Shown here: positions 24,233 to 33,104 of the stretch, piece by piece
Layout of the letters: each line of letters begins with the position of its first letter
Position numbering within the stretch: the stretch's first letter is position 1
From: Oligoflexia bacterium
GTDB lineage: Bacteria; Bdellovibrionota; UBA1018
Assembly (NCBI GenBank): GCA_903895855.1
Contig: CAITVN010000093.1
Span: 1 to 37,462 of the forward strand
Reading direction: 5' to 3'
Length of the DNA: 37,462 bases
Position numbers and translations under genes: made by a program
Notes under the pieces: generated by a model
The model's input: only the letters and a program-made list of their open reading frames with translations
Database searches by the model: none
Told to the model about the DNA's origin: nothing

Positions 24233-26011
24233 ATGTACAGTCGTGTCGTCGCCAGGCTTGAGAAATCGAAGCCCGGCGCAAATACCGTTGTTCTTGCCTT
24301 TCTTGGTTTCTGCATTTACGGGCTGATTGCGACAGCCAAACAGTGGCATGGGCCTTATCGATCTGGGATTTCCTTAGACCTTTCACTGGCTATGCTACCG
24401 CTTTACGCTACCTACTCGTTATTTCGGGCACTGACTGCTTATCTTTTGTCGTTATCATTCACCCTGGTTTTTGGCTACTTAGCAGCGAAAGTGAAAATTG
24501 CAGAAAAGCTGATTGTGCCGTTGCTTGATATTGGGCAGTCCATTCCGGTTTTGGGTTTTTTGCCGAGTTTGGTGCTCGGGTTACTTGCTTTGTTTCCTGA
24601 TAGCAATGTAGGCCTTGAGTTGGCTTGTATCATCATGATTTTCACTGGTCAGGTCTGGAACATGACTTTCAGTTTCATTTCTTCACTCAAATCGATACCC
24701 AAAGAACTTTATGAAATGACCGAAAACCTAGGACTCAGCCGATTTCAAACTTTACTGCGTTTAGAGTTGCCGTGTTCAGCTACTGGTTTAGCCTGGAATA
24801 GTTTGATGTCTATGGCCGGCGGTTGGTTTTTTTTAACCGTGTGCGAAGCGTTTATTTTGGGTGATCAAAATTTTCGAGTGCCAGGGCTTGGGTCGTACAT
24901 GGCTGTTGCCATTGAAAACAACAACACACAAGCGATCGGGGCTGGCATCGCGACGATGATCGGGCTCATTGTGATGATCGATTTCGTTGTCTGGCGTCCA
25001 GTCATCGCCTGGACCGGTCGATTTCGGCTGTCTGAATCGAATGATAGTTTAAATCGCAACATTCCCTTTGTTTCTCTATTGCTCAGTGAGGCATCAGTCT
25101 TTAAGAAAATGGCCGAATTTAGCCAAAAGTTTTTTAGGCTGCGATCTGAGAAGAAGAGGGCAATGAACGCGAATTCGGCGATTTTGCTGCGGTCAACGAA
25201 GCGACAGCGATCTGAGCAGCCGATTCGAATTTCGCTTCTGAGTCGAATGGGTCAAATGGGTCGAACGAAGGGGCTCGCGTTCGCGATCAAATCCCTGGTG
25301 GCGCTTTTTGTGGCATTGATCGCGATAAAGCTCTATGCGTTGGTTTCCGTGTTGGGATTTGGCGACTGGCAAGAAATTTTCTTGGCGACAGGGCTCACCT
25401 TTTTGAGAGTGATCGGTGCGGTGATTTTGGGGTCTTTATGGGCGATCCCAGTCGGAATTCTAATCGGGCTGTCGCCGCGACTCACGAGATTGCTTCAACC
25501 AGTGGTTCAAATCGGTGCATCGTTTCCGGCTCCGATGTTGTACCCCATCGCTCTTGCTTTCTTTCAATTGATGCACTTGAGCCTTTCGGTGAGCGCCAGT
25601 CTTTTGATGTTACTCGGAGTTCAGTGGTACATTCTATTCAATGTTCTAGCCGGTGCGGTTGGTATTTCACAAGACCTTCGCGAATCGTTTAAGTCGATGT
25701 CGGTTTCAAAAAAAAGCCATTGGTTGCGACTCTATTTGCCGTCTATTTACCCGTCGCTAGTCACTGGGTTGGTGACGGCAGCCGGAGGTGCCTGGAATGC
25801 GAGTATCGTGTCTGAATACTTGATTTACAAGGGTGAGGTTCTAAAGACGCGCGGACTTGGCGCGATGATTAGCCAGGCGACCAGTCAGGGCAATTTTAGT
25901 TTATTGGCGGCTTGTCTAATGGTGATGGCGTTCACCGTTGTTTTTTTCAATCGCTTCGTTTGGTCTAGGCTGTACGAAACGGTTGAAACACGATTTCGAT
26001 TTGAGAGGTAG
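24233..26011 (+). CDS. ABC permease with two fused domains, NitT/TauT type
   Basis: This 592-residue inner-membrane protein joins two permease domains that other NitT/TauT transporters keep as one domain used twice. Domain 1 (about 55-260) has the EAA-like loop ELYEMTENLGLSRFQTLLRL, domain 2 (about 365-585) has DLRESFKSMSVSKKSHWLRL. A basic cytoplasmic linker (about 275-350, rich in Arg/Lys/Ser) joins them. Fused permeases of this type are usually paired with an ATPase that has an extra C-terminal domain, as is the case next door. No substrate-binding protein is encoded nearby, so the substrate cannot be named; nitrate, sulfonate and bicarbonate are family examples only. The start ATG has no strong ribosome binding site. 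Confidence 0.85.
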   Translation: MYSRVVARLEKSKPGANTVVLAFLGFCIYGLIATAKQWHGPYRSGISLDLSLAMLPLYATYSLFRALTAYLLSLSFTLVFGYLAAKVKIAEKLIVPLLDIGQSIPVLGFLPSLVLGLLALFPDSNVGLELACIIMIFTGQVWNMTFSFISSLKSIPKELYEMTENLGLSRFQTLLRLELPCSATGLAWNSLMSMAGGWFFLTVCEAFILGDQNFRVPGLGSYMAVAIENNNTQAIGAGIATMIGLIVMIDFVVWRPVIAWTGRFRLSESNDSLNRNIPFVSLLLSEASVFKKMAEFSQKFFRLRSEKKRAMNANSAILLRSTKRQRSEQPIRISLLSRMGQMGRTKGLAFAIKSLVALFVALIAIKLYALVSVLGFGDWQEIFLATGLTFLRVIGAVILGSLWAIPVGILIGLSPRLTRLLQPVVQIGASFPAPMLYPIALAFFQLMHLSLSVSASLLMLLGVQWYILFNVLAGAVGISQDLRESFKSMSVSKKSHWLRLYLPSIYPSLVTGLVTAAGGAWNASIVSEYLIYKGEVLKTRGLGAMISQATSQGNFSLLAACLMVMAFTVVFFNRFVWSRLYETVETRFRFER

Positions 26012-26017
26012 TTGTAT

Positions 26018-27325
26018 ATGGCGAATGATGCCCAGACTGCATTAATTGAAATGAAAAATATCGATCAGTCGTTTGTACTCAGTACCGGCCACAAAATTAA
26101 CGTTTTGAAAGACATCAACTTGACTCTGATGCCCAACGAGGTGCTGACGTTGCTGGGGCCCTCGGGATCGGGCAAGTCAACCTGTTTGCGTATCCTTTCG
26201 GGCTTGCAAATACCGACGAGCGGGCAAGTTCTTCGAGGAGGATTCGCTTTATGTCGTGCGAACCCAGATGTCGCAATGGTTTTTCAAAACTTTGCATTGC
26301 TTCCGTGGCTCACGGTTTCAGAAAATATCGAGCTCGGATTGGAGTCACTCGCGTTTGCAAAAGGTAAGATCAAGGAGAAAGTGAGGCAGGCGATCGATTT
26401 AGTTGGGCTAGAGGGCTTCGAAGAAGCTTACCCGAAAGAATTGTCGGGTGGCATGAAACAACGGGTGGGAATTGCGCGAGCGCTAGTGATGGGGCGCCCG
26501 ATTCTGTGTTTAGATGAACCGTTTAGTGCCCTAGATGTTTTGACCGCCGAAGTGTTGCGAAAAGAGGTTTTGAGCCTTTGGTTGTCAAAGAAAACTTCGA
26601 TTCAGAGTATTGTGTTGGTCACGCACAATATTTTAGAGGCCGTGTCATTGGGGAGTCGAATTTTAGTCATGGGCATTAATCCTGGGCACATTCGAATGGC
26701 AATTAATAATGACCTCACTTACCCGCGCGATGAAAAAAGTGGCAAGTTCAAAGAACTCGTTGATGACATTCACGACGTCATCACTCAGTCGATCATTCCA
26801 GACGTGCCTGAATGGATTCCGCCTGCCTTGGCTGAGTCGGTTTCTGAGAGTTTTCCGCCTGTTTCAATCAATGAAGTGATTGGACTAGTTGAATGGACCT
26901 TGCGACAAGGCGGAAAGATCGACGCTTTTGCGCTTGCCCATGCTTTAAGAAAAGAAAGCGTTCAGGTGCTACTGATGGCGAAGGCGGCTGAACTACTCGA
27001 TTTCGTCGACACCCCTAGTAATGCGATCGTACTGACTGACTTGGGCCGAGAGTTCGCGGTCGCTGATGTCAATCACCGAAAACAGCTATTGCACAAGCAG
27101 CTTGATCAACTGCACATCATTAAGTTGCTAAAGGCGAAGCTTGAGGCGGCCAATCATTTTTCGATCACACGTCATGAGGTGGTCAAATTCATTCAAGAAT
27201 GGCTACCCAATGAACCCGCGTCGCGTACAGTCGACACTCTCATACAGTGGTGCCGCTATGGTGAGCTCTTGGGGTTCAACGCTGACAAGCAAACGCTTTA
27301 TCTTGATCTTGGAGAACCGAATTAA
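26018..27325 (+). CDS. ABC ATPase with C-terminal AAA-associated domain, NitT/TauT type
   Basis: The first 250 residues are an ABC ATPase: Walker [11 protein letters not shown]-loop [12 protein letters not shown], signature LSGGMKQR, Walker B ILCLDEP and H-loop [10 protein letters not shown]. The remaining 180 residues, after a linker, form the winged-helix-like AAA-associated C-terminal domain (PF09821 type), with [21 protein letters not shown] and [17 protein letters not shown], which probably regulates or docks on the transporter. A TTG at 26012 is in frame, but AGAGG nine bases before the ATG at 26018 favours that start. It begins six bases after the permease stop and completes the two-gene transporter. 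Confidence 0.9.
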   Translation: MANDAQTALIEMKNIDQSFVLSTGHKINVLKDINLTLMPNEVLTLLGPSGSGKSTCLRILSGLQIPTSGQVLRGGFALCRANPDVAMVFQNFALLPWLTVSENIELGLESLAFAKGKIKEKVRQAIDLVGLEGFEEAYPKELSGGMKQRVGIARALVMGRPILCLDEPFSALDVLTAEVLRKEVLSLWLSKKTSIQSIVLVTHNILEAVSLGSRILVMGINPGHIRMAINNDLTYPRDEKSGKFKELVDDIHDVITQSIIPDVPEWIPPALAESVSESFPPVSINEVIGLVEWTLRQGGKIDAFALAHALRKESVQVLLMAKAAELLDFVDTPSNAIVLTDLGREFAVADVNHRKQLLHKQLDQLHIIKLLKAKLEAANHFSITRHEVVKFIQEWLPNEPASRTVDTLIQWCRYGELLGFNADKQTLYLDLGEPN

Positions 27326-27400
27326 CCGAAGGTGGTCAAATTGAATTTTTCGTGGTACAGTGGTCGGTGATTAGACAATCACAAAAGCGGGGTCACTCGG

Positions 27401-28255
27401 ATGTTTGAAGTTTTGAGTAATGAAGTTCTCGCGCCTGATCTGCATCGTTTAGTTGTTAAAGCCCCTCGTGTGGCTCGCGCCCGAAAGGCGGGTCAGTTTG
27501 TCATCGTAAGGGCAGATATTGGCGATGAGCGAATTCCGTTAACTATCGGAGACGCTGATAGCGAAGCGGGTACGATTTCACTTTTTATTCAGGCGATCGG
27601 TGCTTCGACACGAAAGCTGGTGGGTATTGCGCCGGGTGGGCACATTCGTGATGTGGCGGGTCCGCTAGGAATGGCCACTCATCTTGAGAAATGGGGAAGG
27701 GCGGTTTGCATCGGTGGTGGCGTGGGCACAGCCGTCTTGTACCCGCTGGTGAAAGCATTAGAAAAAACAGGAAATGAAATCACGACCATTATTGGTGGGC
27801 GTTCTGCCTCGTATGTTATCTTGCAAAATGAATTGAAGGTGCTTTCGAAAAATCTTTTTGTGACAACCGATGATGGCAGTCTCGGCGAAAAAGGTTTGGT
27901 GACCCAAGTTCTCGCTCGGTTGCTGAGTGACCCTGAGCAACGGCCGCACGTTGTTTTTGCCGTCGGCCCTGGACCAATGATGAAAGCGGTGGCCGAAATG
28001 ACTCGTGCCGAGAAAATACCCACGATGGTGAGTTTGAATCCCATCATGATTGACGGCACCGGAATGTGCGGAGGCTGTCGAGTCGATGTTGGCGGTGAGG
28101 TGAAGTTCGCTTGTGTTGATGGTCCTGAATTTGACGGCCACCTGGTTGACTTTGATCTGTTACGTGACCGATTGGGTACCTACCGAGAGCAAGAGCAAGC
28201 CCAAAATCATGTTCAAGAGCAAGCGAAATGTAAAATTGGACGAGGCCTCGCATGA
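27401..28255 (+). CDS. NfnA/SudB-like FAD, 2Fe-2S oxidoreductase subunit
   Basis: This is the small subunit of a ferredoxin-NADP+ oxidoreductase/sulfide dehydrogenase-type pair. It has the FAD-binding beta-barrel (KAGQFVIVRADIGDERIPLTIGD), the NAD(P)-binding half (AVCIGGGVGTAVLYPLVKAL and VFAVGPGPMMKAV) and the 2Fe-2S cluster motif MCGGCRVDV with a later Cys in VKFACVDGPEFDG. The partner gene starts within its stop codon (ATGA), as is normal for Nfn/Sud operons. The C-terminal tail is Gln/Glu-rich and not conserved. In a presumably aerobic host the pair more likely serves redox balance between NAD(H), NADP(H) and ferredoxin than sulfide use. A small hairpin GTGATT-AGAC-AATCAC (27367-27382) lies in the leader. 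Confidence 0.88.
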   Translation: MFEVLSNEVLAPDLHRLVVKAPRVARARKAGQFVIVRADIGDERIPLTIGDADSEAGTISLFIQAIGASTRKLVGIAPGGHIRDVAGPLGMATHLEKWGRAVCIGGGVGTAVLYPLVKALEKTGNEITTIIGGRSASYVILQNELKVLSKNLFVTTDDGSLGEKGLVTQVLARLLSDPEQRPHVVFAVGPGPMMKAVAEMTRAEKIPTMVSLNPIMIDGTGMCGGCRVDVGGEVKFACVDGPEFDGHLVDFDLLRDRLGTYREQEQAQNHVQEQAKCKIGRGLA

Positions 28256-29709
28256 CTGAGAAAAGTGAAACTGAAAAAAATGAAAATGAAAAAAAGATGT
28301 CAACCAAAGAGCGAATGGCCATTGTGCGGGCGCAAATGCCTGAGCGTGATGCGACTGAACGTTCTCATACGTTTGAAGAAGTGAACCTGGGTCTGACAGA
28401 AGAGATGGCGATTCGTGAGGCCATGCGTTGCTTAAAGTGCAAGAACCGCCAGTGTGTGGCGGGGTGTCCGGTTGGGGTTTCGATTCCTGAATTTGTAGCG
28501 GCTCTGGCAAGTCGAAATATTTTAGATGCGGTGAAAATTTTGCGTGCAGATACGGCGCTACCAGCTGTTTGCGGTCGGGTTTGCCCTCAAGAATCGCAAT
28601 GTGAAGCCAAGTGTGTGCGTGCGGTAAAATCAAAGTCAGTCGCGATTGGCTATTTAGAGCGTTTTGTGGCCGATTGGGCGATGAGTCACCCCCAAGAATG
28701 TGATGAAGCCGAAGAAATGCGAAAGGTGACTTCGACTAATAAATCGGTCGCGATTGTCGGGTGTGGTCCTGCTGGGTTAACAGCCGCGGGTGAGCTAGCG
28801 AGGTTAGGTCACCAAGTGACTATTTTTGAAGCCTTACACGACACTGGCGGTGTTCTCAGGTACGGCATTCCTGAGTTTAGGTTACCCAAAACGATTATCG
28901 ATCAAGAAGTGGCCCATTTGGCTTCACTGGGCGTAAAAATTGAGTGCAATGTGATTATCGGAAAAACCCTAACCCTCGATGAACTCAGACAAGAATTTAA
29001 TGCTGTATTTATTGCAAATGGCGCGGGGCTACCAATGATGCTCAATATTCCAGGCGAAAATTTGAAAGGCGTTTACTCGGCCAACGAATTTTTGACTCGT
29101 GTGAATCTCATGGGGGCTGGGCAACGGGCTGATTCGATGACACCGGTGATTAAGGGTGACCGAGTCGCAGTGATTGGCGCTGGTAATACCGCCATGGATT
29201 GCGTACGCACCGCTCGAAGATTAGGCGCAACCCGCGCAATGATCATCTATCGACGAACCGAGGCAGAAATGCCCGCTCGAAAAGAAGAGATTCAGCACGC
29301 AAAAGATGAAGGCATCGAGTTTGTTTTTTTGACGGCGCCGCTTGAAGTTGTGGGCAATAGCGAGAAATGGGCCACGGCTCTTCGTTGTCAAAAGATGATG
29401 TTGGGCGAGCCCGATGCTTCGGGCCGCAGAAAGCCGATTGCGATTGCCGATGCGTTAGAAGACTTAGCGGTTGATGTGGTGATTAACGCATTGGGCACAC
29501 GAGCGAATCCGCTTTTGACTCAAACCGCACCCACATTGAAACTTAACCAGTGGGGTAATGTCGTCGTCGATGAGAAGACGACTGAGACTAGTATTAAAGG
29601 TGTGTTCGCAGGTGGCGACATTGTTCGTGGGGGGGCTACGGTCATTCTCGCGATGGGAGACGGAAAAAAAGCAGCGCGTGCGATTCACGAGTATCTGTCA
29701 ACTTCGTGA
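28252..29709 (+). CDS. NfnB/SudA-like (GltA-type) NADPH oxidoreductase
   Basis: This 485-residue flavoprotein is homologous to the glutamate synthase small subunit and to NfnB. The N-terminal domain has eight cysteines for two 4Fe-4S clusters: Cys60, 63, 68, 72 (CLKCKNRQCVAGCPVG) and Cys107, 111, 117, 121 (CGRVCPQESQCEAKC). Then come an FAD Rossmann motif VAIVGCGPAGLTAAGEL, the NADPH motif VAVIGAGNTAMDC and a C-terminal FAD motif GVFAGGDIVRGGATV. Because it is joined to an NfnA-like gene, I prefer NfnB/SudA over a true glutamate synthase subunit; no large GltB is here. The first 15 codons are Glu/Lys-rich low-complexity, and a second ATG at 28297 is a possible start, but the ATGA overlap favours 28252. 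Confidence 0.88.
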   Translation: MTEKSETEKNENEKKMSTKERMAIVRAQMPERDATERSHTFEEVNLGLTEEMAIREAMRCLKCKNRQCVAGCPVGVSIPEFVAALASRNILDAVKILRADTALPAVCGRVCPQESQCEAKCVRAVKSKSVAIGYLERFVADWAMSHPQECDEAEEMRKVTSTNKSVAIVGCGPAGLTAAGELARLGHQVTIFEALHDTGGVLRYGIPEFRLPKTIIDQEVAHLASLGVKIECNVIIGKTLTLDELRQEFNAVFIANGAGLPMMLNIPGENLKGVYSANEFLTRVNLMGAGQRADSMTPVIKGDRVAVIGAGNTAMDCVRTARRLGATRAMIIYRRTEAEMPARKEEIQHAKDEGIEFVFLTAPLEVVGNSEKWATALRCQKMMLGEPDASGRRKPIAIADALEDLAVDVVINALGTRANPLLTQTAPTLKLNQWGNVVVDEKTTETSIKGVFAGGDIVRGGATVILAMGDGKKAARAIHEYLSTS

Positions 29710-29808
29710 CGCCTTGAGATGGTTTGAGATATGTGTTTCGCGTCAAAATCTTAAGGACAACCCTGACTAGAGACAGTAAACTTGTCGTATGAGGCTCTCA
29801 GGGGTTCT

Positions 29809-30495
29809 ATGAAGCTTAACGACAAGCAGATCATGATTATCGATGACGACCAGGAGCTCACGGTGCTGCTGACCCGTGTGTTGCATACGGTGGGTTGTAA
29901 GGTTGATGCTTGTCTGGGCATTCGGCCAGCTCTTGAGAAGTTAAAAACTTCGCGGCCCGATCTCATTTTTCTCGACCTGGCGATGCCCGAACTCGATGGC
30001 TTTACCTTTTTGAAGTTTCGCCAAAAAAGTAAACTCTTGGCCCTGATTCCGGTGATTGTCTTGAGCGGTGAAAAGGGCGTGTCAAACGTGAAAAAAGCTC
30101 ACGATCTTGGGGCGAATGATTTTCTAGAAAAACCGTTTAACGCACGTCTCATTATACAAGTTTTGAGATCGATTTTTTCATCGCAAGAAACGTTTATCTA
30201 TCAATTTACTCCCGAACAGTTTCCAGAAGTTCAGTCAGAAATCTCTGCTGCGATGTTAGAGCAAGCGCCCGGAAAAATTAAGGTCGAAAGTCAGGTGCGA
30301 TTTTCGCCAGGCAAGGCAGTCACTTTTCAGTCAGATGATTACACGAAATCGGGTGGTGGCCCCGTGGTGTGCCGAGCAGGTAGCCAGCATGGTGACATTG
30401 TAGAAGGGTTTTTTAGGGCTGTGCTGAGTCCATCGGGTCAGGCTAATGCTGACAAAATTCGTTTTGACGAATGGCTAAAAGGTCTATCGCCATGA
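29809..30495 (+). CDS. Response regulator with unknown C-terminal domain (PilZ-like?)
   Basis: The first 120 residues are a receiver domain with the acidic cluster Asp12-Asp13, phosphorylation site Asp56 (LIFLDLAMPELDG), Ser86 and Lys108 (FLEKPF), all intact. The last 100 residues have no helix-turn-helix and look like a small beta barrel (KIKVESQVRFSPGKAVTF and GDIVEGFFRAVL), vaguely PilZ-like without the c-di-GMP RxxxR motif. I chose the ATG at 29809, after AGGGG, over the TTG at 29782. Its stop overlaps the start of a second response regulator of the same build (ATGA), so the two are co-translated and may form a phosphorelay with the kinase downstream. Confidence 0.85.
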   Translation: MKLNDKQIMIIDDDQELTVLLTRVLHTVGCKVDACLGIRPALEKLKTSRPDLIFLDLAMPELDGFTFLKFRQKSKLLALIPVIVLSGEKGVSNVKKAHDLGANDFLEKPFNARLIIQVLRSIFSSQETFIYQFTPEQFPEVQSEISAAMLEQAPGKIKVESQVRFSPGKAVTFQSDDYTKSGGGPVVCRAGSQHGDIVEGFFRAVLSPSGQANADKIRFDEWLKGLSP

Positions 30496-31214
30496 GTAAA
30501 GCCCTCGTTTACATGATTGATGATGACCCCGATGTTTCGAGCCTGATCGAGAGGCGATGTCTGAAGTTCGGGTGCGACATCAAATTATTTGCAACGGCAG
30601 AACCTCTGTTTGCAGAGCTCGTCTTAAAAAGACCAACCCTTTTAATTGTCGATCTCAATTTGGGTGAAGGAATGACTGGATTTGACGTCATTCGAAAAGT
30701 GCGCGCTGAATTTCCGGGCGAACTGCCCATCGTCATTCTGTCGGGCGATCGCGCACAAAACAGTGTTTCTAAAGGTCTTGAGCTCGGCGCCAATGATTTT
30801 TTAGTTAAACCACCTGGAAAAAATGACTTCGAAGAAATGCTGGCTCTGTACACTTCTGCTGCGCAGCAGACCGAATCAGCGACACCCAATTTTTTGAAGG
30901 TCGATCCGAATAGAAAAGCGGTGAGGCTCGGTTTCAAATTAGCCATTCAAGAAGTTCGCCCCGATGGCATGACGTTAATTTCAGATCACCTGGTAAAAAA
31001 AGGGGCTTCATTCTATTTGGTTGGCCCTGAGCTTCAGAAAATTTCTCTTAGCTGTGACAAGCTCTTTGTGAGTGTCACTGACACTTCGACAGCGCTCATT
31101 TCTGGTCAGAAAAAACACCTTCTCACAGTGAAAATCACTTCGTCGCAAAAAGAGCCTTTTGCCGAAATCAAAGAATTCTTAAATACTCAGTTTGCAAAGT
31201 TGCACGTCAAATAA
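30492..31214 (+). CDS. Response regulator with PilZ-like C-terminal region
   Basis: This is a 240-residue protein with a receiver domain whose key residues are intact: Asp10-Asp11 (YMIDDDP), Asp54 (LLIVDLNLGEGMTG), Ser84 and Lys106 (FLVKPP). The C-terminal half again lacks a DNA-binding motif. VRLGFKLAIQEVRPDGMTLIS followed by KKGASFYLVGPELQ is suggestive of a PilZ-like beta barrel, but the first Arg motif is not evident. The overall architecture equals that of its upstream neighbour, so they are probably paralogues. The ATG overlaps the preceding stop. A palindrome lies five bases after its stop codon and before the histidine kinase gene. Confidence 0.85.
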   Translation: MSKALVYMIDDDPDVSSLIERRCLKFGCDIKLFATAEPLFAELVLKRPTLLIVDLNLGEGMTGFDVIRKVRAEFPGELPIVILSGDRAQNSVSKGLELGANDFLVKPPGKNDFEEMLALYTSAAQQTESATPNFLKVDPNRKAVRLGFKLAIQEVRPDGMTLISDHLVKKGASFYLVGPELQKISLSCDKLFVSVTDTSTALISGQKKHLLTVKITSSQKEPFAEIKEFLNTQFAKLHVK

Positions 31215-31219
31215 AACAC

Positions 31220-31243
31220 CACATCCCCCAAATGGGGGATGTG
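31220..31243. promoter_or_regulatory. Palindromic operator candidate before the histidine kinase
   Basis: Two 11-base arms, CACATCCCCCA and TGGGGGATGTG, are perfectly inverted with AA between them. The central TCCCCCA/TGGGGGA pair has the 7-2-7 layout of NarL-type sites. The inner 8-base arms with 2-base spacer recur exactly at 35169-35186. A 2-base loop and no following U-tract on the plus strand argue against a terminator. CAATAGA (31268-31274), 28 bases after the core, is a possible -10 box shared with the other site. Confidence 0.75.
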
Positions 31244-31322
31244 AGCCGAAAAATGGCCTGAGAAAATCAATAGAAATAAACGGTAATGCTGGTTAGAGTG
31301 ACTGAGAAGGAATCTCTCTTAG

Positions 31323-33062
31323 ATGTTTATTTTTATCCTCACATTATTGATTTTATCGATTGCCAGCTGTGTCAGTCTAGGTGCATTGAGTGCTCGAGCT
31401 GAAAATAGAAAACACGTGGTCTGGTTCTTAGCGCTCATGGTACTTTTTACGTTTTGGTCATTTTGTGGCGCGATGATTTTAGCTGTACCCGATTTTGAAA
31501 CACGGGTTCTGTTTACCAAACTAAAGTTTTTAGCGATTCCTTTTGTGATTCCGGTTTCGTTTGTTTTGTTGAGTTGGGTATTTACCGGACCACGCTTTAT
31601 TTTCACTCGAGCTTTCAAAATACTGTTGTTCTTTGTGCCAGCTTTGATTGCGATCGCCACTGTTTCTCCCTGGTTTGACCCATGGGTTTTGCACAGCTTT
31701 GTCCCTGAAACCAGTCTGGGTTTTGAAGTGGTTAGGTTTAAAGAAGGCCCTCTTTTCAAAATTTACGTTTACCTAGGTTATTTTTGGCTAGTCTGGATTT
31801 TTGGATTGTTGATTTACGAAGTTGTAGTGGCAAAAAGCCTGCAAAAAAAACGGGCATTGCTGTTATTATTTGGCTGTTTTTTCTCGACGATTGTTGATGT
31901 TGTCGGGCAGCAGTTTGGCATTCTCACTCGTTGGTACCAAATACCTCCTGCACTTTTTATCGTGAATGCAGTGGTCGTTTACTTCGCGGTTTTTAGGTAT
32001 CGGTTGTTCAATTTTGAGACCATTGCCAAAGATCGAATTTTTGAACGCACCCCGGCGGCGTTGTGGGTCTTTGATGCAGACCGCAGGCTGCTTGCCTTCA
32101 ATCACTTGGCTTCTCAGATTTCTCACTTAGATTCATCGATGATTGGGCTCGGTGATAATGAGTGTTTTCGTGATTCGCCTGAAATTTTGAGCGTTCTTTT
32201 GAAGAAGTCAGATCAATCACTCGAGCTTAAGGGGCCTCAGACCGAGGCAAGTCGCTACTATGATTTCACGAGCGATGTAGTTGTTGATGAGAAATTGGGT
32301 GAGTCTTATCATGTCATTTTGGCATTTGATGCAACAGTACGGGCAAGACTTGAAAAAGAAATTTTGAAACAAAACAGCGAATTGCAGGCTCTAAATGATC
32401 GAGCAAAGACAGCCAATGATTTTCGAAATCGCCTGCTGATGTTGCTTGCTCACGATGTGGTCGGAAACTTTCGTGGTATTGAATGGGCTCTTGAGAGTGT
32501 TAAAGTCAGCCCAAGCGAGTCGCAGTGGAGTACTTTAATTGAAACCGTGGTGACGACCCGCGAAGTCTTGCGCAATATGGTGCTCTGGGCGAGAGCTCAA
32601 GGCGACGAGTATCGCCGGGTTTTCACGGCTTTTGATGTTCGCTTAGTGATTCGTGATTTACTGGGAGAAATTTCGGTTTTTGCTGATGCTCAGAAAATCA
32701 AGCTCAAGTATTTGCCTGCGAGTGCACCGGTCATCATTGATGGTGATTCAGAGCTCATGACCGCCGTTGTGCGAAATTTGCTAAGTAATGCAATCAAATC
32801 GAGTGATGCGGGATCGACCGTAGAAATAGTGGTTTCTTTAAATCAAACCGAGCTGAAAATCTCGGTGTACGATGATGGTCCGGGGTTTAATTTACTGCAG
32901 CCGAGTTTGAGCTCTGGCGAAGAGGCGAAGACTTCAAATGATGGTTTTGGCGTAGGTTTGAGTTTAGTTCGTGAACTGATTTCATTAGTGAACGGTAGGC
33001 TTGAAGTTGTCGGTAAAGAGCCACGCGGCAGCGAATTTCGGTTGGTTGTGCCGCTGCGCTAG
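31323..33062 (+). CDS. 7TM-domain sensor histidine kinase
   Basis: The N-terminal 230 residues contain seven or so hydrophobic helices (the HisKA_7TM-type input region: FIFILTLLILSIASCVSLGAL and on to YFAVFRYRLF). A PAS-like domain (about 240-345), a short coiled coil (KEILKQNSELQALNDRAK), a dimerisation/phosphotransfer domain with His377 (MLLAHDVVGNFRGIEWAL) and an ATPase domain complete the protein; N box VVRNLLSNAIKSS, G1 VYDDGPGF and G2 GFGVGLSLVREL are present. All catalytic parts are intact. It lies after two response regulators and before a propeller lipoprotein. A palindrome 80 bases before the start probably regulates it. AAGGA is 13 bases upstream of the ATG, a rather long distance. 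Confidence 0.92.
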   Translation: MFIFILTLLILSIASCVSLGALSARAENRKHVVWFLALMVLFTFWSFCGAMILAVPDFETRVLFTKLKFLAIPFVIPVSFVLLSWVFTGPRFIFTRAFKILLFFVPALIAIATVSPWFDPWVLHSFVPETSLGFEVVRFKEGPLFKIYVYLGYFWLVWIFGLLIYEVVVAKSLQKKRALLLLFGCFFSTIVDVVGQQFGILTRWYQIPPALFIVNAVVVYFAVFRYRLFNFETIAKDRIFERTPAALWVFDADRRLLAFNHLASQISHLDSSMIGLGDNECFRDSPEILSVLLKKSDQSLELKGPQTEASRYYDFTSDVVVDEKLGESYHVILAFDATVRARLEKEILKQNSELQALNDRAKTANDFRNRLLMLLAHDVVGNFRGIEWALESVKVSPSESQWSTLIETVVTTREVLRNMVLWARAQGDEYRRVFTAFDVRLVIRDLLGEISVFADAQKIKLKYLPASAPVIIDGDSELMTAVVRNLLSNAIKSSDAGSTVEIVVSLNQTELKISVYDDGPGFNLLQPSLSSGEEAKTSNDGFGVGLSLVRELISLVNGRLEVVGKEPRGSEFRLVVPLR

Positions 33063-33104
33063 TTCATTCGCGTTGGTTGGGGTGAAAAAAGGGAGAGATT
33101 CGTT

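Noticed and set aside
27367..27382. GTGATT-AGAC-AATCAC hairpin before the NfnA-like gene
   Set aside because: Six-base stem with no U-tract and no link to a binding site; may be chance.
27679..28141. Two minus-strand frames opposite the NfnA-like gene
   Set aside because: Both lie opposite conserved FAD and 2Fe-2S coding sequence and show no domain.
31220..31243. Palindrome as a rho-independent terminator of the response regulator pair
   Set aside because: The loop would be only two bases, no U-tract follows on the plus strand, and the same core recurs in another intergenic gap.
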